Assembly (NCBI GenBank): GCA_016783965.1
Contig: JADHVO010000001.1
Coordinates: 1-64,000 of the forward strand
DNA: 64,000 nt
Source of the DNA: Alphaproteobacteria bacterium
GTDB taxonomy: Bacteria > Pseudomonadota > Alphaproteobacteria > Micropepsales > Micropepsaceae
Reading direction: 5' to 3'
The notes beneath the pieces are model-generated. The model searched no databases. It was not told the DNA's origin and worked only from the letters and a program-made list of their open reading frames with translations. Below are positions 44,660 to 54,074 of the stretch, piece by piece. A program made the translations under genes and the position numbers. Within the stretch, counting starts at the first letter, position 1. Each line of letters opens with the position of its first letter.

Positions 44660-45373
44660 ATGGTGAGTCGGAAAGAATGGGACAAGCTCGCGGACGACTT
44701 CGAGACGGAAGTCTGCGACATCACGCGCGAGACGAAGGACGGGCACATCGCGCGCCTGTTCCACGCGCTGTCGTTCGATCCAGAGAAATCGGTGCTGGTC
44801 GATCTGGGTTGCGGGCTCGGCACGTTCCTGGGCCGCTACGGGCGGCATTTCCGAGAATGCTTCGGCGTGGAGCACGCGCCGCGCATCATCGCCCGTGCGC
44901 GCAAGCGGTATGACGGGCGCGGCATTGTGTGGATGACCTCCAGCCTGCCACCGGCCGCGCGCCGCATTGGCCGGCGGTCCGATCTCACCGTGTGCATGAA
45001 CGTGATCACGATGCCCGAGGCACGCATCCGCGAGAGCATGTGGGCAAGCATCGCCGCCGTGACACGCAAGAGCGGGCACGCCCTGATCGTGGTGCCGTCC
45101 ATCGAATCCGACCGCATGGTGGAACGGGTCGCCTACGGCAATTCGCTGGCCGAGGCGAAAGCGGAAACCCCCGATGGCCTCGTCGATCGCGGCGGCAGCC
45201 GGCAAAAGCATTTCGCTCGCGACGAACTGTGCGAGACGCTCGCCCGCCACGGCTTCCGCGCCAGGAAAATCCAGCGCGTCACTTACCCCTGGCAGAAGGA
45301 AGGCCTGCGCAAGCCGCGCAACGCCGGCACGCGCAATCCCTGGGACTGGCTGGTGCTCGCGGAACGGCTTTAG
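44660..45373 (+). CDS. Class I SAM-dependent methyltransferase
   Basis: Encodes 237 aa. SAM-binding motif I is LVDLGCGLGTFLGRYG, and the acidic end of beta-2 is in CFGVEHAP. A post-motif (DLTVCMNVITMP) and HALIVVPSIESD follow. No substrate-specific element is recognised. It stands alone, divergent from the SRAP gene and convergent with the SDR gene; a hairpin follows at 45381-45425. The substrate is unknown. Confidence 0.82.
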   Translation: MVSRKEWDKLADDFETEVCDITRETKDGHIARLFHALSFDPEKSVLVDLGCGLGTFLGRYGRHFRECFGVEHAPRIIARARKRYDGRGIVWMTSSLPPAARRIGRRSDLTVCMNVITMPEARIRESMWASIAAVTRKSGHALIVVPSIESDRMVERVAYGNSLAEAKAETPDGLVDRGGSRQKHFARDELCETLARHGFRARKIQRVTYPWQKEGLRKPRNAGTRNPWDWLVLAERL

Positions 45374-45380
45374 TTTGGTC

Positions 45381-45425
45381 GCGCAACCCGGGCGGCGAAA
45401 CGCTTTGCACCTCGCCGGGTTGCGC
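45381..45425. terminator. Hairpin between convergent genes
   Basis: GCGCAACCCGG (45381-45391) and CCGGGTTGCGC (45415-45425) form a perfect 11-bp stem with a further GGCGA/TCGCC pairing inside. No T-run follows on either strand, so termination would be weak. It sits between the methyltransferase stop and the SDR stop. Confidence 0.5.
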
Positions 45426-45427
45426 TT

Positions 45428-46219
45428 CTAGCGCCCCACCCGTCCCGTCACCGGCATCGAGCTCGTCAAGCCGCCGTCGACGGCGATGTGCTGGCCGTTG
45501 ACGTAGGACGCGTCGTCGCTCGCGAGGAACAGTGCCATGGCGGCGATCTCTTCCGGATGGCCGTAGCGCTTCAGCGGATTGAGTTGGCCGATGCGGTCCT
45601 TGGTGCCGCGCTGTTCGGCGTAGTCGAAGATCGGCTTGGTCATGCCGGTCTCGATGATGCCGGGACAGATCGCGTTCACGCGCACGCCGGTGCCGGTCAG
45701 GTAGTTCGCCGCAGTGGTGGTCAGGTTGATCACGCCTGCCTTCGACGCCGAATACGGTCCGCCGCCGGCGCCCGAACGGATGCCCGCCACCGACGCCGTG
45801 CACACAATCGAGCCCTTCTTGTTCGGGATCATCACGCGTGCGGCGTGCTTGATCGCCAGGAACACGCCGATCAGGTTCACGTCCAGCACCTGGCGCCAGT
45901 GCTCGGCTGTCAGTTCAAAGAACGGCGGTTGCCCGCCACCCGAGATGCCGGCGTTGGCGTAGAGCGCGTCCAGCTTGCCGAACTCCTTCACGGCCGTGTC
46001 GACGAAGTTCGCAACGTCCTCTTCCTTCGAAGCGTCCGCGATCATCGACAGGGCCATGCCGCCCGTCTCCTGGATGGCCTTCACGGTCTCATCCACGGCC
46101 TTGGAACGGTCCACGGCTACCACCTTGGCGCCCTCCGCTGCGAACAGCTTGGCGCTGGCGCGGCCGATGCCGCTGGCGGCGCCGGTGACGACGGCGACCT
46201 TGTCCTTCATGCGAGCCAT
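45428..46219 (-). CDS. Short-chain dehydrogenase/reductase
   Basis: Encodes 263 aa from ATG 46219. The cofactor motif is VVTGAASGIGRASAKLFAA, then NAGISGGGQ, the active-site serine in ICTASVAGIRS-like VCTASVAGIRS, the YxxxK pair in PYSASKAGV and the C-terminal YVNGQHIAVDGGLTSS. This is a classical SDR of the FabG/glucose-dehydrogenase type, using NAD(P)H to oxidise or reduce an alcohol. Substrate is unknown; neighbouring genes give no hint. Confidence 0.92.
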   Translation of the reverse strand: MARMKDKVAVVTGAASGIGRASAKLFAAEGAKVVAVDRSKAVDETVKAIQETGGMALSMIADASKEEDVANFVDTAVKEFGKLDALYANAGISGGGQPPFFELTAEHWRQVLDVNLIGVFLAIKHAARVMIPNKKGSIVCTASVAGIRSGAGGGPYSASKAGVINLTTTAANYLTGTGVRVNAICPGIIETGMTKPIFDYAEQRGTKDRIGQLNPLKRYGHPEEIAAMALFLASDDASYVNGQHIAVDGGLTSSMPVTGRVGR

Positions 46220-46348
46220 GACTTGTCTCCCGGTGTCCTGTCCCGAGCATGGCCGCACAGCGCGCCCCGTCAAGGTTTGATTGGGGCGGCGATTTGGCGG
46301 GACGGAAGCGATGTGCGAAAACCCCGCCGCAATTTCTGAACAAATGCT

Positions 46349-47875
46349 ATGGCCTCGCGTTCGGCCGTGCTCGGCATCGACCGCGGCGGCTTCCAGTACG
46401 GCGTCACCACCATCTTCGACAACGTGTCGTTCCAGCTGGACGACGCGCGCACCGCGCTAGTGGGTGAGAACGGCGCAGGCAAGTCCACGCTGCTCAAGTG
46501 CCTGGCCGGCGAGCTGGAACTCGCGAGCGGGCAGATCGTGAAGTCGCGCGGCAGCCGCATCGGCATCGTGCCGCAGGAAATTCCGTCGGACATGGCGGAC
46601 GTGCCGGTGCGCGCGTTCCTGGAACGCGCCCTGCCCGCGGACTCGCGTGACGACACCTGGAAGATCGACGTCCTGCTCGACGACCTGAAGATTCCGCCCG
46701 ACATGGCGGAGCGCGGTTTCGGTGAACTCAGCGGCGGCTGGCAGCGGCTGATGCTGATCGCGGCGGCAAAGCTCGGCGATCCGGACCTGCTCATCCTCGA
46801 CGAGCCGACCAACCATCTCGACATCGAGAACATCAACAAGCTGGAGGCGTGGCTGGAGGAAGACCGCCTGCCGATGCTGGTGGTCAGCCATGACCGCGAG
46901 TTCCTGGAGAAGATGACGTCGCGAACCATTTTCCTGCGCAAGGACGGCGCGCACACCTTCAACCTGCCGTTCGGCGAGGCCCGTGAGGAACTACTGCGCA
47001 AGGACGCGCTGGACGCCAAGCGCCGTGCGCTGGAGCAGAAGGAAATCGCCCGCCTTGAGAAGATGGCGATGCGCTACAAGGCGTGGGGCGTCCTCAACGA
47101 CGCGTTCCACAAGAAGCAGCGCACCACTGAGCGCCGCATCGCGCGCATCGAAGAGAACGCGACCGAGGTCTACAAGCCGAAGAACCGGGCACTCGAACTC
47201 AACGACGAGGCAATCGACGCCAAGATCGCCCTGCGGCTGTCGAACCTGGTGGTGAAGACGCCGGACCAGTCGCGCACGCTCATCACCATCGACCGGCTGG
47301 TGATCGCCGCCGGCGAGCGCGTCGCCCTGCTTGGCCCGAACGGCTCCGGCAAATCGACGCTGCTGAACCTGCTGGCACGCTCGTATGACCCGGCGCAGGA
47401 GCATTACGACGGCCGCGCCCCCGTGCGGTACAACCCGGCCACCAAGCTGGTCTATTTCGAACAACGCATGGCGGACCTGCCGGTCGAACTCACATTGCGC
47501 GAATACATCGCCCAGCTCAAATCGGTGACGAATTCCGGCGCGGTGGCGATCCTCGCCAAGGCCGGGTTCCCATTCGAACGCATCGACGACAAGATCAGAA
47601 AGCTCTCCTTCGGCGAGCAGACGCGGCTGCTGTTTCTCTACATGAAGCTGCTCCAGCCCAACTTTTACCTGCTGGACGAGCCGACCAATCATCTCGACAT
47701 CGAGGGCCAGGAAGACCTGGAGGAACAGCTGGAACAGTCGGAGGTGTCCTGCATTTTCGTCAGCCACGACCGCTTCTTCACCCGCACCGCGGCCACCCGC
47801 TTCATCGAGATCCGTCGCGGCCGGCTGATCGAGGTCGACAACGCCGACGATTTCTTCGACAGCCAGATGGGCTAA
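46349..47875 (+). CDS. ABC-F family ATPase
   Basis: Encodes 508 aa with two ATP-binding cassettes and no membrane segments. Cassette one has Walker A GENGAGKS, signature LSGGW and Walker B LLILDEPTNHLD. Cassette two has GPNGSGKS, a signature of LSFGEQ and FYLLDEPTNHLD. A charged linker joins them. ABC-F proteins bind the ribosome and rescue or protect it; the subclass is not certain, but it is not the Uup type, because the C-terminal coiled coil is short. A second ABC-F lies at 58799. Confidence 0.9.
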   Translation: MASRSAVLGIDRGGFQYGVTTIFDNVSFQLDDARTALVGENGAGKSTLLKCLAGELELASGQIVKSRGSRIGIVPQEIPSDMADVPVRAFLERALPADSRDDTWKIDVLLDDLKIPPDMAERGFGELSGGWQRLMLIAAAKLGDPDLLILDEPTNHLDIENINKLEAWLEEDRLPMLVVSHDREFLEKMTSRTIFLRKDGAHTFNLPFGEAREELLRKDALDAKRRALEQKEIARLEKMAMRYKAWGVLNDAFHKKQRTTERRIARIEENATEVYKPKNRALELNDEAIDAKIALRLSNLVVKTPDQSRTLITIDRLVIAAGERVALLGPNGSGKSTLLNLLARSYDPAQEHYDGRAPVRYNPATKLVYFEQRMADLPVELTLREYIAQLKSVTNSGAVAILAKAGFPFERIDDKIRKLSFGEQTRLLFLYMKLLQPNFYLLDEPTNHLDIEGQEDLEEQLEQSEVSCIFVSHDRFFTRTAATRFIEIRRGRLIEVDNADDFFDSQMG

Positions 47876-47904
47876 TATCGACGCGTTCACTCACGGATGC
47901 GCGC

Positions 47905-48594
47905 ATGAACCTGTCCAAGCCCCGCGTCGATATTGGGCTCAGCACCAACAATCTCGACCGCATGCTCGCTTTCTGGCAGGGCGAGATGGGCGTTCCGTTC
48001 GACCATGTCCTGCCCATCCGCAAGGGGCAGAAGCAGCATCGCCACGACCTGCTGGGCTCGGTGCTCAAGATCAACCAGCACGACGAGCCGCTGCCCGCCA
48101 ACGCGCCCTGCGGCTACGCCGAGGTGCTGATCGCGCGTCCGAACGTCGAAACGATCAGCGTGCACCACGACCCGGAGGGTACCGCCGTTGCACAGGTGCC
48201 GATCGGGACGCTGGGCATCGGGCAGATCGGCATCAAGCTGAAGGTCCGCGATCTCGAAACCCACCGGCGCTTCTACGGCAAGGCGCTCGGCCTCGAGGAA
48301 GTGACGCACGGCCATGGCGCGGCCTACAGGGCTGGGGAGACGCTCATTCTGCTGGAAGAATCCGACGACGCACCGTCCAACGCCGACTTCCAGGGCCGCG
48401 GTTTCCGCTACATCACTTTCCAGGTCTTCAAGTGCGACGAGGAGCACGCACACATCCTCAAGCACGGCGGGCGCGAGGCTGTGGCACCGGTTACCCTGGG
48501 CACAACCGCACGTATCTCCATGGTGCGAGACCCCGACGGAAACTGGATAGAGATCAGCCAGCGCGCGTCCATCGTGGGCTCGCTGGAGAAGTAG
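47905..48594 (+). CDS. VOC-family protein (two modules)
   Basis: Encodes 229 aa with two VOC modules, DIGLSTNNLDRMLAFWQ and GIKLKVRDLETHRRFYGKAL, and a late DPDGNWIEISQ metal-ligand motif. This resembles glyoxalase/extradiol-type proteins, but the reaction cannot be assigned. It sits 29 bases after the ABC-F gene on the same strand and 21 bases before the Kdo hydroxylase gene. Confidence 0.8.
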   Translation: MNLSKPRVDIGLSTNNLDRMLAFWQGEMGVPFDHVLPIRKGQKQHRHDLLGSVLKINQHDEPLPANAPCGYAEVLIARPNVETISVHHDPEGTAVAQVPIGTLGIGQIGIKLKVRDLETHRRFYGKALGLEEVTHGHGAAYRAGETLILLEESDDAPSNADFQGRGFRYITFQVFKCDEEHAHILKHGGREAVAPVTLGTTARISMVRDPDGNWIEISQRASIVGSLEK

Positions 48595-48615
48595 CGACTC
48601 TGCTACAAACCCCAC

Positions 48616-49500
48616 ATGACGCTCGACCCGATCGCCACGTTCGAGGACATCGCCCGCTGGACCGGTCCGTTCAGAGATGCGCAGCGCGCTGCGGCGCAGG
48701 ACGCACTGGAGAGCGGCAAGGTGCTGTTCTTCCCGCGCCTGTCTTTCGTCATCGGCAACAGCGAGGCGACGCTGCTGACGGATCAGCTCTCGAACGGTCG
48801 CGCCAAAAACATCAGCCGCGATCCCGACGGCCGGGTGCAGGGCGAGCGCGGATCGGCGGAAGAGTCGGTTCGGCTCAACATGATGCTGGGCCGCTTCGCC
48901 GAGCATGCGCGCGCCCTGGTCATGCACCTGTTTCCCGGCTACGCCGCGCGGGTCGAGCAGGCGCGTACGTCGTACCGGCCGGTGGAGATCGCAGGGCGCC
49001 GCTATTCGCCGCGCGACGACGACAAGCGCCTGCATCTCGACGCCTTCCCGTCGCGGCCGCAACGCGGACGACGCATCCTGCGTGTGTTCTCGAACATCCA
49101 TCCGATGGGCGGCAAGCGCGTCTGGCATGTCGGCGAACCGTTCGAGGACGTGGCGCGCAGATATGCGTCCAAGGCGCGCAAGCCCCTGCCGCTGGAGCCG
49201 TGGCTGTTCGAGACCCTGGGCATCACGCGTGGCCGCCGCAGCGAGTACGATTACCTCATGCTCGGCCTGCACGATGGCGCCAAGCTCGACACCGCCTACC
49301 AGAAGGACTCGCCACAGGTGGAGTTCGCCTTTCCGGCCGGAACCACCTGGATGTGCTTCACCGATCAGGCCATGCATGCCGCGCTCTCGGGGCAGTTTGC
49401 GCTGGAGCAGACCTTCCACCTGCCGGTGGAGGCGCTGGCGCATCCGGAACGCTCGCCCCTCAAGGTGCTGGAGCGGATGATGGGCCGCACGCTTGTCTAG
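48616..49500 (+). CDS. kdoO: Kdo hydroxylase (3-deoxy-D-manno-oct-2-ulosonate 3-hydroxylase) family
   Basis: Encodes 294 aa. The family signature includes KVLFFPRLSFVI, the iron-binding HLDAFPSRP (H-x-D), RVFSNIHPMGGKRVWHVGE and the late histidine in DQAMHAALSGQF. These Fe(II)/2-oxoglutarate dioxygenases convert Kdo to Ko in the lipopolysaccharide inner core, altering outer-membrane charge. The gene is followed by an overlapping SseB-like gene. Confidence 0.92.
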   Translation: MTLDPIATFEDIARWTGPFRDAQRAAAQDALESGKVLFFPRLSFVIGNSEATLLTDQLSNGRAKNISRDPDGRVQGERGSAEESVRLNMMLGRFAEHARALVMHLFPGYAARVEQARTSYRPVEIAGRRYSPRDDDKRLHLDAFPSRPQRGRRILRVFSNIHPMGGKRVWHVGEPFEDVARRYASKARKPLPLEPWLFETLGITRGRRSEYDYLMLGLHDGAKLDTAYQKDSPQVEFAFPAGTTWMCFTDQAMHAALSGQFALEQTFHLPVEALAHPERSPLKVLERMMGRTLV

Positions 49501-50251
49501 CCGCTTCGGCGCGATTGCAGCCACGCTTTTGCTCGCCACATCCGCGCGCGCCGGCGAGCCATGGCCGCACAACGATCTGGAAACGCTGCTCGCGGCGGGC
49601 GCCGGCGCCCCGGCCCAGCGCACGACATTCCTGCGGGCCATGCTGGACGGCAAAATGTGCGCGCTGACCGATCGGCAGGTACCGGACGACCTCTCGAAGC
49701 TCGATCGCCACGCCAGCTATCGTATCCTTGCCGTGCAGGCACCGGACGGCCAGCCCGCGACGCCGATCTTCACCGCGCCGGAACGCGTGGCGGAAGCCTT
49801 TCCCGGCATGTTCCCGCTGTGCCTCAAGGGCAGCATTCTACTCACCAAGATGCGCGGCGGCCGCGTCATCGTCGACCCCGGCCAACCCTACGGCCTGCTG
49901 TTGAGTCCGGATGAGTTGGATCACGTCCTCGGCGTCGAGCGCACGGCCTCAATCCTTGGCGTCCAGTTCACAACACCGGAAAGCCCGCCCACCGCCCTCG
50001 TCGCGGCCCTCAAGGACAAGCTCAGCGCGATTGCCGAGATCAAGGGCGCATGGCTCGCCCTCGCCTACTGGCCCGAGCAGAAGGAGTGGGCGTGGTATCT
50101 CGAACTCCATACCGACGCACCGCACAAGCCGGTCGAGGACGTCATCGACGCCGCGACGCTCGGCGTCGACATGCAGGGCAAACCGATGGACACTTCGATC
50201 CTGCCGCCCGATGCGCCGCCGGGCAAAGGCATCGCGCTCTTCGTACGCTAG
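49493..50251 (+). CDS. SseB-like protein with signal peptide
   Basis: Encodes 252 aa starting at TTG 49493, eight bases inside the kdoO gene. The first residues form a signal-like sequence (SSRFGAIAATLLLATSARA). The body includes GKMCALTDRQVP, FPLCLKGSILLTK and VDPGQPYGLLLSPDEL, matching the SseB N-terminal domain, and the C-terminal ALAYWPEQKEWAWYLEL segment matches the SseB C-terminal domain. SseB is usually cytoplasmic, so the apparent signal is notable. Function of the family is unclear. Confidence 0.75.
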   Translation: MSSRFGAIAATLLLATSARAGEPWPHNDLETLLAAGAGAPAQRTTFLRAMLDGKMCALTDRQVPDDLSKLDRHASYRILAVQAPDGQPATPIFTAPERVAEAFPGMFPLCLKGSILLTKMRGGRVIVDPGQPYGLLLSPDELDHVLGVERTASILGVQFTTPESPPTALVAALKDKLSAIAEIKGAWLALAYWPEQKEWAWYLELHTDAPHKPVEDVIDAATLGVDMQGKPMDTSILPPDAPPGKGIALFVR

Positions 50252-51123
50252 CTCCAGAACGCGTTGATGCGCGCCGCCTCCTCGCGTCCCTGCACCACGC
50301 CGGCCAAAGCCACGTCGCCGCGCCGGCGGGCGTCCATCAGGTTGTTGCCGAACGCTTCGCGGCAATTTGCGTCCGGCAAGATCAACTCGACCCTGGCGCC
50401 CGTCTCGCGAAGCCCGGCGACTTCCGCTTCGACGCGCGCTAGCTGCATCTCGCGCGCCATGTTCGACACCACGGCAATCGCAAGCACTCTGTCATATCCC
50501 TTGCCGAGATCGAAGTTGGTGCCCGAGCGCATGCCGCCGTCGATATAGCGCCGACCTCCGATCGCAATCGGCGGATAGATTCCGGGCACCGAGCAGCTCG
50601 AGGCGATGGCGCGGCCAAGCTCGACGCCAGACGTCGCCTCCCACACATGGAACGATCCGTCCACCGCATCCACGGCCGTGCAGGCGAAGCCTTTCGGCCA
50701 CGACTCGCCCGTCTTGGTGATGGAGCCGAAGCTGGCCAGGAATTGGTCCTCAGTGATCGTCCTGGCGTTCAGCGCGAACTGCCCCACTTCGATCAACCAG
50801 GCGGTCGGGGGCGTCCCTTCCGCCGGACGGCTTGCCATCAATCGCATCAAGGGCCCTAGATCGGGCGGGGCGCGGCGCTCGCTCGAAGATGTCTTCGTGG
50901 CAGCCTTGTCGCGTTCCGCCTGCTCCATCTGGGCACGCACCAGTGCTTCGGCTGGCCGACCGGACGCCAGGGCGGCGCCCACGAACGAGCCCGCGGAGGT
51001 GCCCACGATTCGGGCGGCATCGGCGATGTGCACGCCGCGTTCTTCCAGCCCGGCCGCCAAGCCGACCTCCCAAGCGATGCCCACGGGCCCGCCACCGCCC
51101 AAAATCAGCGCCCGACTGCCCAT
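50248..51123 (-). CDS. Patatin-like phospholipase
   Basis: Encodes 291 aa from ATG 51123. The oxyanion hole is GGGGPVGIA, the catalytic serine is in GTSAGS and the acidic partner is in YIDGGMRSG. This is the patatin dyad. Such enzymes release fatty acids from phospholipids or glycerides. It is divergent from the Mla operon at 51200, which suggests a joint role in envelope lipid turnover; that is inference. Confidence 0.92.
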   Translation of the reverse strand: MGSRALILGGGGPVGIAWEVGLAAGLEERGVHIADAARIVGTSAGSFVGAALASGRPAEALVRAQMEQAERDKAATKTSSSERRAPPDLGPLMRLMASRPAEGTPPTAWLIEVGQFALNARTITEDQFLASFGSITKTGESWPKGFACTAVDAVDGSFHVWEATSGVELGRAIASSCSVPGIYPPIAIGGRRYIDGGMRSGTNFDLGKGYDRVLAIAVVSNMAREMQLARVEAEVAGLRETGARVELILPDANCREAFGNNLMDARRRGDVALAGVVQGREEAARINAFWS

Positions 51124-51199
51124 AGGTCCCCTCCCATCCCCGGTTTTCGTCAGATATAGCATGGCCTTAGAATCCCATCGCAGTTAGAGTTTCCTTGGG

Positions 51200-52360
51200 A
51201 TGAGCACAGCACACGACGCAACGGCGCCGGACGCACGCGCGCGTTTCCGCATGGAGCGGAAGCCGCGGACCCTGCGGCTGGTGGCGGAAGGCGAATGGAC
51301 CACTAAGGACGCGGCCAAGCTGAGCGCCGCCCTGCGCAGCATCGATCTGGGCGATGCGGCGAACGCCGAGATTGACGGTACCCATCTCGATCGCATCGAC
51401 AGCGCCGGCGCGTGGCTCCTCGTCCGCACCAAGCGCGAGTGGGAGGGCAAGGGCAAGCGGGTCGCACCCATCGCGCTCGCGCCGATCTATGACGCCCTGC
51501 TTCACACAGTGGAGCACGAGCACACCGCACCGCCAGTCACGATCCACAATCGACACACGATCGCGGCATTCGTCGAGCGCGTCGGCCGGGCGACGATCCA
51601 TGGCCTCCAGCAAGGCCTTGGCATCATGAACTACGTCGGCCGCGTCACCGTCGAGTGGACGGAGGCGATTTACCACCCGCGCGGCCACCTGCGGGTTGCG
51701 GCACTCATCCATCAGGTCGAGGAGACCGGCATCAACGCGCTGCCCATCGTCGGGCTGCTCTCGTTCCTGATCGGGATCGTGCTGGCCTACCAGGGCGCCG
51801 ACCAGCTGAAGCGCTTCGGCGCCGAAATCTTCACCATCAACCTTCTGGGTGTCGGCCTGCTTCGCGAGATCGCGGGCCTGATCACCGCCATCATCATAGC
51901 CGGCCGTTCCGGCTCCGCCTTCACGGCCCAGATCGGCACGATGCGCGTGAACGAAGAGATCGACGCGATGCAGACGATCGGCATCAACATCGTCGACGCC
52001 CTGGTGCTGCCGCGCGTGATCGGCCTTGCCATCGCGCTGCCGTTCCTCACCTTTTATGCGGACATCATGGGCCTGATCGGCGGCGCGGTGATGTGCTATT
52101 TCGACCTCGCCATCACCCCGGAAGTCTTCCTGCGCCAGCTTCAGGAGGCGATCTCGCTCAACACCTTCCTTGTTGGCATGATCAAAGCGCCCGTCTTCGC
52201 CATGATCATCGGCATGGTAGGTTGTTACGAAGGGCTCCAGGTCGAGCGTAACGCGGCGTCCGTCGGCCGCCTCACAACCCGCTCGGTCGTCGAATCCGTG
52301 TTCCTCGTGATCGTGCTGGACGCCGCGTTCTCCATCATCTTCTCGATCGTGGGCATCTGA
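51200..52360 (+). CDS. mlaE: MlaE-type permease with N-terminal STAS domain
   Basis: Encodes 386 aa. The first 110 residues form a STAS-like domain (LRLVAEGEWTTKDAAKLSAA, DRIDSAGAWLLVRTK), normally a separate protein (MlaB). The permease follows with about five to six helices and the core NALPIVGLLSFLIGIVLAYQ, RSGSAFTAQIGTMRVNEEID and AMQTIGIN. It moves phospholipids across the periplasm with MlaF and MlaD. Its stop overlaps the MlaF start by one base. Confidence 0.93.
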   Translation: MSTAHDATAPDARARFRMERKPRTLRLVAEGEWTTKDAAKLSAALRSIDLGDAANAEIDGTHLDRIDSAGAWLLVRTKREWEGKGKRVAPIALAPIYDALLHTVEHEHTAPPVTIHNRHTIAAFVERVGRATIHGLQQGLGIMNYVGRVTVEWTEAIYHPRGHLRVAALIHQVEETGINALPIVGLLSFLIGIVLAYQGADQLKRFGAEIFTINLLGVGLLREIAGLITAIIIAGRSGSAFTAQIGTMRVNEEIDAMQTIGINIVDALVLPRVIGLAIALPFLTFYADIMGLIGGAVMCYFDLAITPEVFLRQLQEAISLNTFLVGMIKAPVFAMIIGMVGCYEGLQVERNAASVGRLTTRSVVESVFLVIVLDAAFSIIFSIVGI

Positions 52361-53139
52361 TGAGCGCCGCCGGCCAGCCCCGACAGGAACGCGAAGTCGT
52401 CATCAAGGTGCGGCAACTCGTCAACGCGTTCGGCTCGCAGGTGTTGCACGACCATCTCGACCTCGACGTCTATCGCGGAGAGGTGCTGGGTGTGGTCGGC
52501 GGTTCGGGCACGGGCAAGTCGGTGCTGCTGCGCTCCATCATCGGCCTTAACGAAATCACCTCCGGCACCATAGAGGTGTTCGGCCGCAACACCGCACATC
52601 TGAACGAGGCACAGTGGCGCGAGCTGGAGCAGCGCTGGGGGGTGCTGTTCCAGGAGGGTGCGCTGTTCTCCTCGCAGACGGTGGCCGAGAACATCCAGGT
52701 GCCGATGCGCGAGTACCTCAACATGCCGCAGGAACTTATGAACGAGATCGCCTCGATGAAGATCTCGATGGTGGGTCTGCCCGAATTGGCGGCCTCCAAG
52801 CAGCCGTCGGAGCTCTCGGGTGGCATGAAGAAGCGTGCTGGCCTTGCCCGGGCGCTGGCTCTCGATCCGGAGATCGTCTTTCTCGACGAGCCGACCGCGG
52901 GCCTCGACCCGATCTCGGCCAACATGTTCGACACGCTCGTGAAGGACCTCCAGAAGTCTCTGAACCTCACCGTGTTCATGGTGACCCACGATCTCGACAC
53001 GCTGCGGGCCACGACCGACCGCATCGCGGTGCTCGTCGACCACAAGATCGTTGTCGGCACGATGGATGAACTGCGAAAGAATCCGCATCCATGGATTCAG
53101 GAATATTTTTCCGGCCCGCGCGGACGCGCGGCCGCCTAA
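52360..53139 (+). CDS. mlaF: MlaF-type ABC ATPase
   Basis: Encodes 259 aa. Walker A is GGSGTGKSVLL, the signature is ELSGGMKKRAGLARALA, and Walker B is IVFLDEPTAGLDPIS. MlaF is the energy-supplying ATPase that works with the MlaE permease. The gene starts within the MlaE stop (TGATG) and is followed by mlaD after 20 bases. Confidence 0.95.
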   Translation: MSAAGQPRQEREVVIKVRQLVNAFGSQVLHDHLDLDVYRGEVLGVVGGSGTGKSVLLRSIIGLNEITSGTIEVFGRNTAHLNEAQWRELEQRWGVLFQEGALFSSQTVAENIQVPMREYLNMPQELMNEIASMKISMVGLPELAASKQPSELSGGMKKRAGLARALALDPEIVFLDEPTAGLDPISANMFDTLVKDLQKSLNLTVFMVTHDLDTLRATTDRIAVLVDHKIVVGTMDELRKNPHPWIQEYFSGPRGRAAA

Positions 53140-53159
53140 CGGGGGCGTTTGGGGGATAG

Positions 53160-54074
53160 ATGGAAACCAGGGCAAACTACATCGCCGTCGGCGCCTTCGT
53201 TCTCGCCTGCATGGTCGGCCTGGTGGTGACAGTGTTGTGGCTGGCCAACAGCGGCAGCGCCGACTACGCACACTACATCGTCAAGGTGCAGGGCTCGGTC
53301 ACCGGCTTGGGCAAGGGCACGCTCGTCCGTTACAACGGCATCGAGGCGGGCCGCGTGGTCAACTTCGCAATCGACCCGCAGGACCCCAAGAAAGTTATCG
53401 TCGCGATCACCATCGATACCAAATACGACATCGCCAATGACGCCACGGCGTCGATCGCAAGCCAGGGTCTGACCGGCGGTTCCTATGTCGAGGTGCTCGG
53501 CGGCTCAGTCATCGCACAGGACAAATCGAACGCCCTGCCGCAGGACTCCTTCGAACGGATGATTCCGACAAGCAACCAGCCGGAGGGCCGCGCCAATCCC
53601 GAGATTCACTGGAAGCCCGGAACCCTGGAGGACCTCACCAACCGGGTGAGGGAGATCAGCGCCAAGCTCGACAAGGTGCTGTCGGACGAGAACATCCGAA
53701 AGCTGTCGCTGACGCTGGACCATATCGAGGTGATCACAGGCACGATCGCCGCGCGGTCCGGCGACATCGACCAGACCCTGCGCAACGCCACCGTGCTTAC
53801 CTCCAACGCCGCCAGCGCCGCACGTGCCATCGACACGGCGGCGCAGCGGTTGCCCGGTACGCTTGATCGCGCCAACGGGACGCTTGCCGACCTCGACGTT
53901 CTCACCAAGCATGCCGACCAGGTCGTGACGGGCGACGGCGTCGCCCAGCTCGGCGTGCTGATCGCCGATGCCCGCCGGCTTGTCACCAGCCTCACCAAGC
54001 TCTCCGACGAACTCAACCGCGAGCCGACACGCGTGATCTTCGGCGACAGGCGCAAGGGATACACACCGAAATGA
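53160..54074 (+). CDS. mlaD: MlaD-type MCE-domain substrate-binding protein
   Basis: Encodes 304 aa. One N-terminal membrane helix (YIAVGAFVLACMVGLVVTVLW) anchors a periplasmic MCE domain (YIVKVQGSVTGLGKGTLVRY, GIEAGRVV). A long C-terminal part is helical (ARAIDTAAQRLPGTLDRANG). It forms the lipid-conducting ring between the membranes. Its stop overlaps the next start by four bases (ATGA). Confidence 0.94.
   Translation: METRANYIAVGAFVLACMVGLVVTVLWLANSGSADYAHYIVKVQGSVTGLGKGTLVRYNGIEAGRVVNFAIDPQDPKKVIVAITIDTKYDIANDATASIASQGLTGGSYVEVLGGSVIAQDKSNALPQDSFERMIPTSNQPEGRANPEIHWKPGTLEDLTNRVREISAKLDKVLSDENIRKLSLTLDHIEVITGTIAARSGDIDQTLRNATVLTSNAASAARAIDTAAQRLPGTLDRANGTLADLDVLTKHADQVVTGDGVAQLGVLIADARRLVTSLTKLSDELNREPTRVIFGDRRKGYTPK

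Noticed and set aside
43946..45250. A 434-codon version of the SRAP protein starting at 45250
   Set aside because: SRAP proteins need the Met-Cys start, found at 44623; the upstream part is antisense to the methyltransferase.
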